Shown one piece after another: positions 47,448-55,404 of a stretch of DNA of 64,000 nucleotides. The position numbers and the translations under genes are program-made. The notes under the pieces were generated by a model. That model was not told where the DNA came from. It did no database searches and saw only the letters and a program-made list of their open reading frames with translations. The DNA is from Polynucleobacter sp. Adler-ghost (GTDB lineage: Bacteria; Pseudomonadota; Gammaproteobacteria; Burkholderiales; Burkholderiaceae): assembly GCF_018688495.1 (NCBI RefSeq), contig NZ_CP061320.1:2018586-2082585 (forward strand), given 5' to 3'. Position 1 is the stretch's first letter, and each line of letters starts with the position of its first letter.

Positions 47448-48053
47448 TTAATGGGTATGCCCTTGACTATTCATTGGCATCCGACCATTCATCATTTTCT
47501 GATGTTGCTTCATCATGTCACCATGCCCATCTGGATGGCAAAACTCATGATCCGAGTTACCACTCATTTGATGAGTATTGGCGCCCTTGTATCCCGGAAT
47601 ACTTGGATCAAGCATGCCGGCAATCATGGCGATGTGTCCAAACACCAAGAACAAGGCAACACATATCGCATGAATTTTTAACTTACCCATTTGGTCTAGT
47701 GCTCGATTAACTAAACCCAACTCTTGTAGGGCAATCCAGATCAGCGGCAATCCTGCGATGACATAAGTGCTGACAGCAATTACATCAATCACTGTTCTCC
47801 ACTCGCCTGCCTGTGTAATGGGAATTATGGCGTTAGTCACAATGTAGTAAATGATCCCAACAAAGTAAACGCCTACAGCAATTCCAGAAAAGCGATTGAG
47901 GTAATAAACAGCACCGTCGAACTTGCGAGTAAATAGTAGATATAGTTCAGTAATAGCTAAAGTCTCTGCTAAGACGATTGGGATGGCCATAAAAATAATT
48001 AAATTCCAGGGCTGATTAACAGCCAATAACTCCATGTAGTGAGTCATGTTCAT
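47448..48053 (-). CDS. membrane protein with His/Met-rich C terminus
   Basis: 201 aa from ATG 48053, which has GGAG seven bases upstream (the frame opens at 48092). Five to six membrane helices (IIFMAIPIVLAETLAITELYLLF; GIAVGVYFVGIIYYIVTN). Then a cytosolic or periplasmic tail rich in His, Met and Asp (HEFCHPDGHGDMMKQHQKMM ... SQGHTH) suited to bind copper or another soft metal. Cotranscribed with the Cys/His-rich secreted protein upstream. Family resembles uncharacterised permease-like proteins; I do not assign it. Confidence 0.75.
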   Translation of the reverse strand: MNMTHYMELLAVNQPWNLIIFMAIPIVLAETLAITELYLLFTRKFDGAVYYLNRFSGIAVGVYFVGIIYYIVTNAIIPITQAGEWRTVIDVIAVSTYVIAGLPLIWIALQELGLVNRALDQMGKLKIHAICVALFLVFGHIAMIAGMLDPSIPGYKGANTHQMSGNSDHEFCHPDGHGDMMKQHQKMMNGRMPMNSQGHTH

Positions 48054-48110
48054 AAGATTTCTCCAATAGATTACGGTGGCTAGATGCCACAAAAATTAGT
48101 TAATACGTAG

Positions 48111-48443
48111 TTAACTAATCAGTCTTGGAGGTTTGAATATATGGCTTGGAACTGCCTCAACAATGAGTTGGGGCACTTGAGAAACAAAGTGATTTGAGAA
48201 ATCTGGCTCAATATATTGGCTGGTAGATAAGTTTGCTACTACGCCCAAACAGCATTGATGCTGTGCTTGATGGTTGGTTGATTGCGACTTCTCAACATTC
48301 ACATCACTTTTTGTATGGCAATCATGCTGAACTACATGCCCAGAATGAGCTTGTGATTTGAAGTCAGCAGATAAGGGCATGCTGCCCGCGTGGATCAGGC
48401 TGGCAAATAAACTAAAGCAAAGGGTGATACATATCCTTCTCAT
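48111..48443 (-). CDS. secreted His/Cys-rich small protein
   Basis: 110 aa. Signal peptide [20 protein letters not shown], then a short domain with [13 protein letters not shown] and [10 protein letters not shown], reminiscent of CopL/DUF2946 metal-linked proteins. 57 bp ahead of the His-rich membrane gene on the same strand. A periplasmic metal-binding pair is plausible, from composition only. Confidence 0.65.
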   Translation of the reverse strand: MRRICITLCFSLFASLIHAGSMPLSADFKSQAHSGHVVQHDCHTKSDVNVEKSQSTNHQAQHQCCLGVVANLSTSQYIEPDFSNHFVSQVPQLIVEAVPSHIFKPPRLIS

Positions 48444-48469
48444 AATTCCATTCTACGCCCAACAAATAA

Positions 48470-48546
48470 AAAATCACCCGAAGATGGTTTTGGTGTTTCT
48501 TGGTGGCCCGGGGCGGAATCGAACCACCGACACAAGGATTTTCAAT
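48470..48546 (-). repeat. hotspot repeat copy 5: terminator plus exact 3' half of tRNA-Phe
   Basis: Hairpin AAAATCACC, loop CGAA, GATGGTTTT (48470-48491). Then 48497-48546 is identical over 50 bp to 50610-50659, the 3' half of the intact tRNA-Phe including CCA and up to the anticodon loop. The match stops at TTTTCAAT, in the anticodon. This is the outer left attachment site. Confidence 0.93.
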
Positions 48547-48591
48547 TATCCGCCTAAGCCAACTTTTGCAAGCCACCTTGGAAAGTTGACG

Positions 48592-50388
48592 CTATTCTTC
48601 AAATTTTTGGAATACCTGCTCAGAACCAATAGTCGTTAAGTACCCATTCGTCCTATAAAGCAGTCCTCCGTTAATTCTCATTTCACAGTCCTGCTCATTA
48701 CAAACTTGTGGATAAGTGTCATATGATTTAATTTTTAACTCATTGACTAACTTTTTAAGATTTTCTCTACCAATAAAATATTGTCCATCAATATCTTTAA
48801 CTTTTTGAGCGCACCCTACATTCAATACCGGACGGAAAGGCGGCATACCTACACACTCAATTGGGTCAAATGACAGATGCGGCGGCGGATATATAAAGAT
48901 TACTTGTTTATTATTTTTTCTAAAAAATTCAATTGTCCTTCTCAACTGCGCTGTTATTAAATTTGTAATTTCAGGTTGAGTCATTGTTAATACAACAGCT
49001 CTTATATTCTTATCTTCAGCAACGCCATTAATTAATTTATTCATTTGCTCTGATTGCTCTGAATCATAGTTTTTGTCGGAGGACAGTTTAATCAATGGCT
49101 GCCTGCCAGGCCATCCAACCATAGCAAAGTTTTTTCCATCTTCTAAATATTTTTTTGCCAAACCGGAGTAGTCATTGTGAGCAATACTATCGCCAATCAA
49201 TACTGTTTCTAATTTCTGAGTAACATTTGATAGCCTACAAAATGTTGGCTGATACTTAGCAAACATTATTAGGCAGCCTTCATCCGATTGCGGAGGGCGT
49301 CCGCCGTGTAAATCTAATACGTGCTTCTCCCTAAACTCTAATCCATTTCTAACATAGGCACTCCAGCCCTGTGTTCCCACCAATATCACTAAAAATAGTA
49401 ATGTTATGGTTACTTTATTGCCCTTACGTCGTAATAGCTTTTCCCAGTACCGATAAGTTAGATAAGCTAAGGCTATAGAAATAATTATTAAAATTATTTT
49501 GTAAAACGCAGATAATTTTCCAGCAGTAATGATTTGCCCAAAACTTAATAAAGGCCAATGCCAAAGATAAAGCGGGTAACTAATTAATCCAAACCAAATT
49601 ATTAATTTATTTGAAAAGATATTTTTATTTGCCCAACCATCTTTTCCTGCCGCAATAAGAAATACAGTGCCCAATGTAGGAAGCAATGCCCACCATCCGG
49701 GGAATGCACTCTTTTTATTTAAGGCGTAAATGGCAAGGGCTATTAAAAACAATCCTGCAACAGACAGGACGTTTGAATACTTAACACTAAATTTATTAGT
49801 GATACTTTCTTTTGTAAGGGACATGTATGCCCATACAGCACCAATTAGTAATTCCCAAAAACGACTAATAGGGGAATAAAAAGCGGCAATAGGATTGCTT
49901 CCGATTGTTAATACATTTGTAGCAAAAGATATGATGAGAATGAGTAGTACAACTTTGAGTACATTAAATTTTTTCTTAAAAGCAGCCCACAACACTAATG
50001 GCCAAAATATATAGAACTGCTCTTCTATAGCTAATGACCATAAATGTAGCAATGGTTTTGTATCAGAAGCATTATCAAAGTAACCACTCTCCCTCCATAA
50101 AGCAAAGTTCTGTAAGAAGCCAGCCCCAGCGGCAATGTGCTCACCTAACTGCTTATATTCTGAGGCGTATAAAGCAAACCAACCAAATGCGTAGCAAGTC
50201 AATAGCACTAAAAATAATGCCGGAAATATTCTTCTTATACGTCGGCTATAAAACTCAATAAAACTAAAAGAACCGCTTTGTAAATTTTCTAAAATAATTG
50301 TTGTTATTAGAAAACCAGATATTACAAAAAAAATGTCTACCCCAATAAATCCACCGCTAATTACATTTGGAAAGGCGTGAAAAGTCAC
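48592..50388 (-). CDS. acyltransferase-3 / SGNH protein, start codon missing
   Basis: OafA-type O-acyltransferase: about ten membrane helices with FIGVDIFFVISGFL and RRIRRIFPAL, then a C-terminal SGNH-like domain starting VLIGDSIAHNDY. The conserved N terminus continues upstream of GTG 50388 as KYRPDIDGLRALAV to about 50450. No ATG, GTG or TTG lies between that and the in-frame stop. Starting at GTG would cut the first helix. In the SGNH part the usual DxxHLS is replaced by TNGYLTTIGS, so the Asp-His dyad seems lost. AT-rich compared with neighbours. A surface-polysaccharide modifier, possibly decaying. Confidence 0.78.
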   Translation of the reverse strand: MTFHAFPNVISGGFIGVDIFFVISGFLITTIILENLQSGSFSFIEFYSRRIRRIFPALFLVLLTCYAFGWFALYASEYKQLGEHIAAGAGFLQNFALWRESGYFDNASDTKPLLHLWSLAIEEQFYIFWPLVLWAAFKKKFNVLKVVLLILIISFATNVLTIGSNPIAAFYSPISRFWELLIGAVWAYMSLTKESITNKFSVKYSNVLSVAGLFLIALAIYALNKKSAFPGWWALLPTLGTVFLIAAGKDGWANKNIFSNKLIIWFGLISYPLYLWHWPLLSFGQIITAGKLSAFYKIILIIISIALAYLTYRYWEKLLRRKGNKVTITLLFLVILVGTQGWSAYVRNGLEFREKHVLDLHGGRPPQSDEGCLIMFAKYQPTFCRLSNVTQKLETVLIGDSIAHNDYSGLAKKYLEDGKNFAMVGWPGRQPLIKLSSDKNYDSEQSEQMNKLINGVAEDKNIRAVVLTMTQPEITNLITAQLRRTIEFFRKNNKQVIFIYPPPHLSFDPIECVGMPPFRPVLNVGCAQKVKDIDGQYFIGRENLKKLVNELKIKSYDTYPQVCNEQDCEMRINGGLLYRTNGYLTTIGSEQVFQKFEE

Positions 50389-50582
50389 TACAGATAAAAC
50401 TGCTAACGCACGTAAGCCATCAATATCGGGGCGATACTTTTGGTGAAGTAAAAATAAATTTATGATTTTATGTTTTTAAAAAGTATGTAGTCTAACTTTA
50501 CCCCACCCTCCGTCACTTAAATCGACGCTTCATGCCGGGGATGTCTAAGACTAATGGCGCCTAACCCTGCTAGAGCATAAAA

Positions 50583-50605
50583 AATAGCCAAACAAGTGGG
50601 CTATT
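50583..50605 (-). terminator. terminator of tRNA-Phe
   Basis: Read leftwards: AATAGCC, nine-base loop, GGCTATT, then TTTTT. Different from the hotspot hairpin family. The 130 bp between it and the acyltransferase upstream region show nothing else. Confidence 0.82.
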
Positions 50606-50613
50606 GAGATTCT

Positions 50614-50689
50614 TGGTGGCCCGGGGCGGAATCGAACCACCGACACAAGGATTTTCAATCCTCTGCTCTACCGACTGAGCTACCAGGCC
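50614..50689 (-). tRNA. tRNA-Phe (GAA)
   Basis: 76 nt including encoded CCA. Acceptor GGCCTGG, D-arm GCTCAGTCGGTAGAGC, anticodon stem-loop with TTGAAAA (anticodon GAA) and T-arm GGTTCGA are all in place. Promoter -10 TATAAT at 50700-50705. Judging by its partial copies on both sides, its 3' half and 5' half may come from different integrated elements. Confidence 0.97.
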
Positions 50690-50697
50690 AAGAGTGG
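50652..50697. repeat. left attachment repeat of the 12-kb island
   Basis: 46 bp identical to 62941-62986, covering the 5' half of tRNA-Phe from the anticodon to five bases beyond the 5' end. After one mismatch the similarity runs on through the -10 box. Confidence 0.93.
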
Positions 50698-50841
50698 GAA
50701 TTATAAATGAAACTGTGTTTTAGCCTAGAAAATGCGGAAAACTGGGTTTACTCTAGAGAAACGCTGTTGATCCTGTAAGGGTGCGGATGTTTCATCCTGT
50801 TTAACGGTGGACGACTGGCAGAGATATGGGAATCCTCTGCT

Positions 50842-51054
50842 CTACGGCTTTATGGTCTTAGCTTTTATTAAACTTTGCTGTGCCTTAGCGACCTGCTGAC
50901 GCTGTCTTTCCGCTTTAACAGCCTGCTGACTGCGCTTAACTTGTAGCCTAAGCGCATTGATACGCTGCTGCTCAGGTGTTAGTGGTTTTTGTGGCTTGAT
51001 TGTGGCGACTTCTTTGATCAGCATAAAGATATTTAGTAGTGCCATGCCAAACAC
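50842..51054 (-). CDS. small basic protein downstream of integrase
   Basis: 70 aa: a short hydrophobic N terminus (MFGMALLNIFMLIKEVA), then a Lys/Gln-rich helix (RINALRLQVKRSQQAVKAERQRQQVAKAQQ). Starts 14 bp after the integrase stop. Could be a recombination directionality factor or nothing of the kind; no motif settles it. Confidence 0.55.
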   Translation of the reverse strand: MFGMALLNIFMLIKEVATIKPQKPLTPEQQRINALRLQVKRSQQAVKAERQRQQVAKAQQSLIKAKTIKP

Positions 51055-51068
51055 GGCACTACCTACTC

Positions 51069-52094
51069 TTAAATTAATACCTTCAAAATCATGTCTCGCT
51101 TCTGTTCGAGTGTATAGCCTACTGTTCCATACATATTAAATTCACTGCCGCCGCTACTGTGTCCAGTAATGCTCTCAGCAAGGCGGGTGGGGATATCATT
51201 GCGAGCCTTCATCCTGTCAATAATGGCATGCCTAAACATATGACTCTTAAAGTCAAATACCTTTAATGTTTTTTTAATAATTTGTGAGCAACTTGAATTG
51301 CCATTATCCCTTGCGTAATGTGGCACAAACCATTCACTATTTCGCCTCTTCGCAATCTTGTATAACTCTTTCGCAGCATCCAAAGATACCCCGCATAATG
51401 GAACAGCTCTAATACTTGACTTGGTCTTTCTGTCACTTAAGGTATTTCTCCGAATCCATAGATGCGGTATGTCGTGATCTAGTACACAGTCTTCCAATCG
51501 AGCAAACAAGGGCTCGCTTAGTCTAAATCCAGTATTAAGCTGAATTAAGGCAACCAACTTGTGTGGGGTTGAGTTCTTTAACAAATGCTCTTTTACTTGT
51601 TGTATCAATTGAGTGGTAATGATTGGCATTGGACGCCTTGTTTCACCCTCACCCCTAATCTTTAATGCCCTAAATGGGCTTAGTCTATCTATATCCAAAT
51701 GCTTAAAAGCAACATTGAGCATGGCGTTAAGGGTGTTGTTATGTTTACGAATACTTACAGGACTTAATCCTCTATTCAATTGGTAATCCCTATATTCAGT
51801 AATGTGCCAGTGCTTTAGCTCATCTAAAGTCAAGTCTCCAAAAAATTCTTTAAAGCTACGAAAGTGATAATTCGCATGTTTGACAAATGTAGGACGATGA
51901 GCAGATTTTGCTTCATTCATGTATATCTGAAAGGCATCTGTAATTGTAGGTAGCCTGCCACTTTTCTGTCTTGATAAATGCTCGCTAATAACTTTAGCAA
52001 TGAACTCTTCTTCAAAGTTCATGCCGTTGACATTGATTAACCGCTCGATTTTATCGAAGACGATTGGGTTTGGTTTTATTACGATGCTTCGCAT
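51069..52094 (-). CDS. tyrosine recombinase (left-end integrase)
   Basis: 341 aa. Core-binding domain around KHANYHFRSFKEFFGDLTLDELKHW. Catalytic residues: Arg in NTGFRLSEPLFARLED, HxxR in KSHMFRHAIIDR, His in ITGHSSGGSEFN and Tyr in MYGTVGYT. Resembles phage/ICE integrases that use tRNA sites. Lies next to the intact tRNA-Phe. Confidence 0.9.
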   Translation of the reverse strand: MRSIVIKPNPIVFDKIERLINVNGMNFEEEFIAKVISEHLSRQKSGRLPTITDAFQIYMNEAKSAHRPTFVKHANYHFRSFKEFFGDLTLDELKHWHITEYRDYQLNRGLSPVSIRKHNNTLNAMLNVAFKHLDIDRLSPFRALKIRGEGETRRPMPIITTQLIQQVKEHLLKNSTPHKLVALIQLNTGFRLSEPLFARLEDCVLDHDIPHLWIRRNTLSDRKTKSSIRAVPLCGVSLDAAKELYKIAKRRNSEWFVPHYARDNGNSSCSQIIKKTLKVFDFKSHMFRHAIIDRMKARNDIPTRLAESITGHSSGGSEFNMYGTVGYTLEQKRDMILKVLI

Positions 52095-52169
52095 AGTTTT
52101 CCTTGTTAAAGTAAAGTTGGATTACTCCGCGAACAAGGTGCCGTGGTTGACACGACACCTCTTAACAAC

Positions 52170-52610
52170 TTACTTACGAAAACCTGCTCTTAGTGCGCCA
52201 CTAGCAAACTCAATTTGACCATCTAGTTCACCCGCTTCTACTGCGCTTTTCACTAGCTCAAGCGCTTTCACTAACTCCGTAGGATTACCGACTTCAACGC
52301 TATGCTTGCCTTTAGCAAGCTCAAGTGGACGACTGCCGTATTTCACACAAAAGCAGACTTTGCCCAACTCGTTCTTAAACCACCATTCGCGAATACGCTT
52401 TGGCATTTCTATTTGCTTGCGTAGCCCCGTTTCTTTATCCGTAAAGCTACGATACTTTTTGACTACAAATTGCGTGCCATCTATTTGACTTTTAGCTAAC
52501 TGAATTTGTTCCCACAATTTATTTGATAGCTTTTGCCTACGCATCACTAAAGCTGGTAAATGCGTCGGCTTTTTGGCACTAGTAATTTTTAATCCGTCTA
52601 AAACACCCAT
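52170..52610 (-). CDS. DUF6641-like hypothetical protein
   Basis: 146 aa, basic. The patterns LDGLKITSAKKPTHLPALVMRRQKLSNKLWEQIQLAK and RIREWWFKNELGKVCFCVKYGSRPLELAKGKHSVEVG resemble a small family (DUF6641) found in integrated elements; assignment from memory. AGGAG ribosome site. Five ACTTGGT repeats lie directly upstream. Same strand as the integrase, 75 bp away. Confidence 0.68.
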   Translation of the reverse strand: MGVLDGLKITSAKKPTHLPALVMRRQKLSNKLWEQIQLAKSQIDGTQFVVKKYRSFTDKETGLRKQIEMPKRIREWWFKNELGKVCFCVKYGSRPLELAKGKHSVEVGNPTELVKALELVKSAVEAGELDGQIEFASGALRAGFRK

Positions 52611-52628
52611 TTTCTTTCTCCTAAATTA

Positions 52629-52678
52629 ACTTGGTTTACTTGGTTCTTTAGGTCACTTGGTGACTTGGTGAACTTGGT
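52629..52678. repeat. five direct repeats ACTTGGT at about 9-bp steps
   Basis: Starts at 52629, 52638, 52655, 52663 and 52672 (one step is twice the others). They occupy the promoter region of the leftward 146-aa gene. Iteron-like or an operator array. Confidence 0.7.
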
Positions 52679-52685
52679 CGATATA

Positions 52686-52749
52686 GGTTTAAGAAAACGC
52701 AGGTTTTTTGCTGTTTCTGAGTGATAAAAAACCTGCTTTTCCATAAACC
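52686..52749 (+). repeat. island palindrome R1
   Basis: GGTTTAAGAAAACGCAGGTTTTTT ... AAAAAACCTGCTTTTCC-TAAACC: imperfect inverted repeat with about 24-bp arms. Orientation opposite to R2 and R3. Preceded by ATATAG, the same string that ends kup, but no gene is left in front of it. Confidence 0.85.
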
Positions 52750-53754
52750 CTTTATAAACATTAGCTTCAAAGGCAATAAAGGACTACCAAAAAAGGCAGA
52801 AATTCGTCGTTTTTTGACTATACGGGGGGTGTTGTTAAAACTTCGTAATCAGCAATTTCGTGAAATGCGCTTAATACCGAAACAAGAAATTTACAAAAAT
52901 AGCCCTAGCAATACCTATTAATTTCGCAAATACAAAATTGATTATTAGGTCTAACTAGGTGGTAATTACGTCAAAACCTTCTTGTCGCTTCACTGCGCAT
53001 AGTGTTCTTGTCAAAGAGCAATTAAAAGCACTCAAATCAGCACTACAAGCGTGCGATATATCGAATCAGTTAGCTGAGTAGCTGAAATACGCAAAACAGC
53101 GCAGTGAGCTTGTAATTAACCCCTTAAATACACCATACCAAATAAGACTAATTTATTTGCGGTGTTTTATTAGGTTAGCTAAATAAACACATACAAATGA
53201 GACTTAAAGTTGGCACGCTGAATGTAATAGTGCTGTGAAATCCGTTCTGATGTGTGACGGTACACAAGAGTTGCTCATTACTCGCTTCTTCGCACTAACT
53301 AGCTGATGGCTAGATGCTTAAACGACGTCTCGATATGACAGCACCGTTTGCGAAGTCGTAATAGTTGGTAACGCAGTAATGCGTGAATAAAGTGAGTGGG
53401 ATGCCACAAATTAACCCACAAACACACCCACATGGCTTCTGGCATTGGTAGTGAGTGTGTTGCGTAAGACGAGTACATAAAAGGAGATCGCAAAACCTGC
53501 CTTTCTTGTTAAATCAAGTTGTGCGTGCCAGTTGTTAATCCTCAGTAATGATTAGCTATCGCTACGCCTTTATTAAGGCGTGGCTTGACTTCCTAGCAAT
53601 GACCAACCCAAAAGCAAAACCCTTAATAAATCATTTAATAAAAAATTAAAGAAATGAGCGGCAAACAAAAGCGTTAGCTTTTGTGTAGACGCAAGCGAAC
53701 TTTAGTTCGCTCTTAAATGAGCTCTGAAGTTAAGCTAAAGATTTAAGGGAAATT
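52750..53754. other. about 1 kb without recognisable genes
   Basis: No convincing ORF. Structures seen: hairpin ACGCCTTTATTAAGGCGT near 53566-53583; AAAAGCGTTAGCTTTT and GCGAACTTTAGTTCGC close together near 53666-53712, just ahead of the 53-aa gene; an AGGAG site near 53482 with no start codon behind it. May hold an origin, recombination site, or decayed gene. Confidence 0.6.
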
Positions 53755-53916
53755 ATGAGCGCATACAAAGTGACCTATACCGCTTATTCAAAGGGAAGTA
53801 CTGAAGTAGTAAGTGAAGGGGTAATGGAGATTAATACAAGCACTGCTTATCAAGCCGAACAAGCAGTAAAAGCAATATTTGCTGGACTTGATGTGCTTAT
53901 TAGGTATACAAATTGA
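53755..53916 (+). CDS. 53-residue hypothetical protein
   Basis: AAGGGAAATT then ATG: strong ribosome site. Reads MSAYKVTYTAYSKGSTEVVS ... IFAGLDVLIRYTN, alternating polar/hydrophobic strands then a helix (AYQAEQAVKAIFAGL), so a plausible small folded protein. A membrane gene begins 50 bp after its stop in the same direction. No family recognised. Confidence 0.6.
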   Translation: MSAYKVTYTAYSKGSTEVVSEGVMEINTSTAYQAEQAVKAIFAGLDVLIRYTN

Positions 53917-53966
53917 GTATGGTGAACTTTTACAAGATTACCTGCCTTACTCACAATGGATGCTCA

Positions 53967-54635
53967 ATGAAAACATATAAGAATTACTTGATAGCAACAG
54001 CCTTGGCCCTCGCCGCCTTTCTTGTTCTTAAGTTTCCTATGCTTTTTTCCCTTTCGGGTGATGTAGCTGCCGCAGCCTCTTTATGTGGCGCCCTAATTGC
54101 TGCGGCGGCAATATTTGTTGGAAATCAAATAAACATTAATGCGACCAATGACTTAAGGGCTGAAGAGCGGGAACAAGAGCGGGAATCGATCAGATGTCTG
54201 TTGATGTCTGAAATTGTTCCAATCTTCATCAGGCATGTAAAAGAAGCCAAACAATATATTGACTTATGTCAATTCATTACCCAAGGCGGACAAGCTGTAG
54301 TGCCATGGAGTGGTCACTATCAAATACTTGAAGCCAGCATCTATCATTCATTGATTAAAGAGCTTATTAAGCTGCCAGCTAAAGAAGCGGACGCATTGGT
54401 TACGCTCTACAGCCAGATGGTTGATACGCAAAAGGGCTTGGATAGCCTAATTGGATTGAATCTAGGTCAAATCAATCATTCAACAGCTCTAAAGTTAGCG
54501 AATCAGCTATCGGCAGATTGTGAGGCGGCAGCAAAAGTAGTTCAACTAATTGCCCCAAAACGACAAATTAAGTTAGTAAATGGCAAAGTCATTAACTTCG
54601 TAGAGTTACTAAAAGATCCATCCCTTTTTGGGTAG
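53967..54635 (+). CDS. membrane-anchored hypothetical protein
   Basis: 222 aa from ATG 53967 (GGA seven bases upstream; the frame opens at 53913). Two hydrophobic helices (YLIATALALAAFLVLKFPMLF; AAAASLCGALIAAAAIFVG), then a cytosolic charged coil (DLRAEEREQERESIRCLLMSEIVP) and a helical domain. The layout is common for accessory proteins of mobile elements. Function unknown. Confidence 0.7.
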   Translation: MKTYKNYLIATALALAAFLVLKFPMLFSLSGDVAAAASLCGALIAAAAIFVGNQININATNDLRAEEREQERESIRCLLMSEIVPIFIRHVKEAKQYIDLCQFITQGGQAVVPWSGHYQILEASIYHSLIKELIKLPAKEADALVTLYSQMVDTQKGLDSLIGLNLGQINHSTALKLANQLSADCEAAAKVVQLIAPKRQIKLVNGKVINFVELLKDPSLFG

Positions 54636-54664
54636 ACTCCTCAAAATTTAACTAAATACCAATA

Positions 54665-54690
54665 CATAAGGTTTCGTGTGAAACCTTATG
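54665..54690 (+). terminator. hairpin terminator
   Basis: CATAAGGTTTC, loop GTGT, GAAACCTTATG, then TTTTATGG: perfect 11-bp stem 29 bp after the membrane gene. Confidence 0.75.
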
Positions 54691-54738
54691 TTTTATGGGA
54701 TAGAGGGCATAACCTCTTGAAATAACTGAGGAAAAATA

Positions 54739-55404
54739 TTGATAAGAAAAGATGAAATTTCGGTAGGAAAAAATTACATAAGAAATTACGCTGCTGCTAT
54801 AGCAACCTTATATTTGGACAAGAAAACTATGGCAAAGCAGGCAAAAACACTCAATCAGCAAGAGTTACGCAAAGTACTCGATTACATATCAACCCGCAAA
54901 CATGCTGCCCGTAATAGAGCGTTACTAATGACTACTTTTTTAAGCGGTATGCGTGTCGGGGAAGTTAGCAGTTTGAGATTTAAGGATGTTGTAGATAGTG
55001 ATGGCAATATCCGTCATGAAATACGCTTAACGCCAGAAATGACTAAGGGTGAGTTTGCTAGGGTGGTATTCGTAAATGAGCGATTGCGTAAAGAGCTACA
55101 CCAATACATACGCTTCTATAACCCACAAGACAAGACTATGAAGTTCTTTTATAGTCAAAAGCGGAATAGCGATGGCTTTACTGCTAATACCTTGACACAG
55201 CACTTCCACTTTCTATACAAACGGGCTGGCATAGATGGCGCATCCAGCCATAGTGGTCGCAGGAGCTTTATTACCAATCTCGCTAGCAAGGGCGTATCTG
55301 TTCGTGTGCTAATGAGCCTTGCGGGCCATAGATCCATCTCTACTACTCAGGCCTATATCGACATTAATGACAATATGCTCCGAGGTGCTGTCGAGTTAGT
55401 TTAA
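54739..55404 (+). CDS. short tyrosine recombinase, catalytic domain only
   Basis: 221 aa from TTG 54739, which has GAGGA in front; ATG 54829 would give 191 aa. It lacks the N-terminal core-binding domain. Catalytic residues: Arg in SGMRVGEVSSLRFKDV, HxxR in SSHSGRRSFITNLAS, His in LAGHRSISTTQAYIDI with Tyr. Such small recombinases can be accessory or regulatory. Overlaps the next convergent gene by 4 bp. Confidence 0.87.
   Translation: MIRKDEISVGKNYIRNYAAAIATLYLDKKTMAKQAKTLNQQELRKVLDYISTRKHAARNRALLMTTFLSGMRVGEVSSLRFKDVVDSDGNIRHEIRLTPEMTKGEFARVVFVNERLRKELHQYIRFYNPQDKTMKFFYSQKRNSDGFTANTLTQHFHFLYKRAGIDGASSHSGRRSFITNLASKGVSVRVLMSLAGHRSISTTQAYIDINDNMLRGAVELV

Noticed and set aside
52721..52921. 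66-codon rightward ORF in the gene-free region
   Set aside because: Begins with GTG inside palindrome R1, has no ribosome site, and its composition is low-complexity; probably chance.
52959..53081. 40-codon rightward ORF starting GTG (MVITSKPSCRFTAHS...)
   Set aside because: Weak ribosome site overlapping the start and no visible family; kept out of the gene list.
53299..53493. 64-codon leftward ORF
   Set aside because: No ribosome site, odd His/Trp/Met-rich composition, overlaps palindromic DNA.
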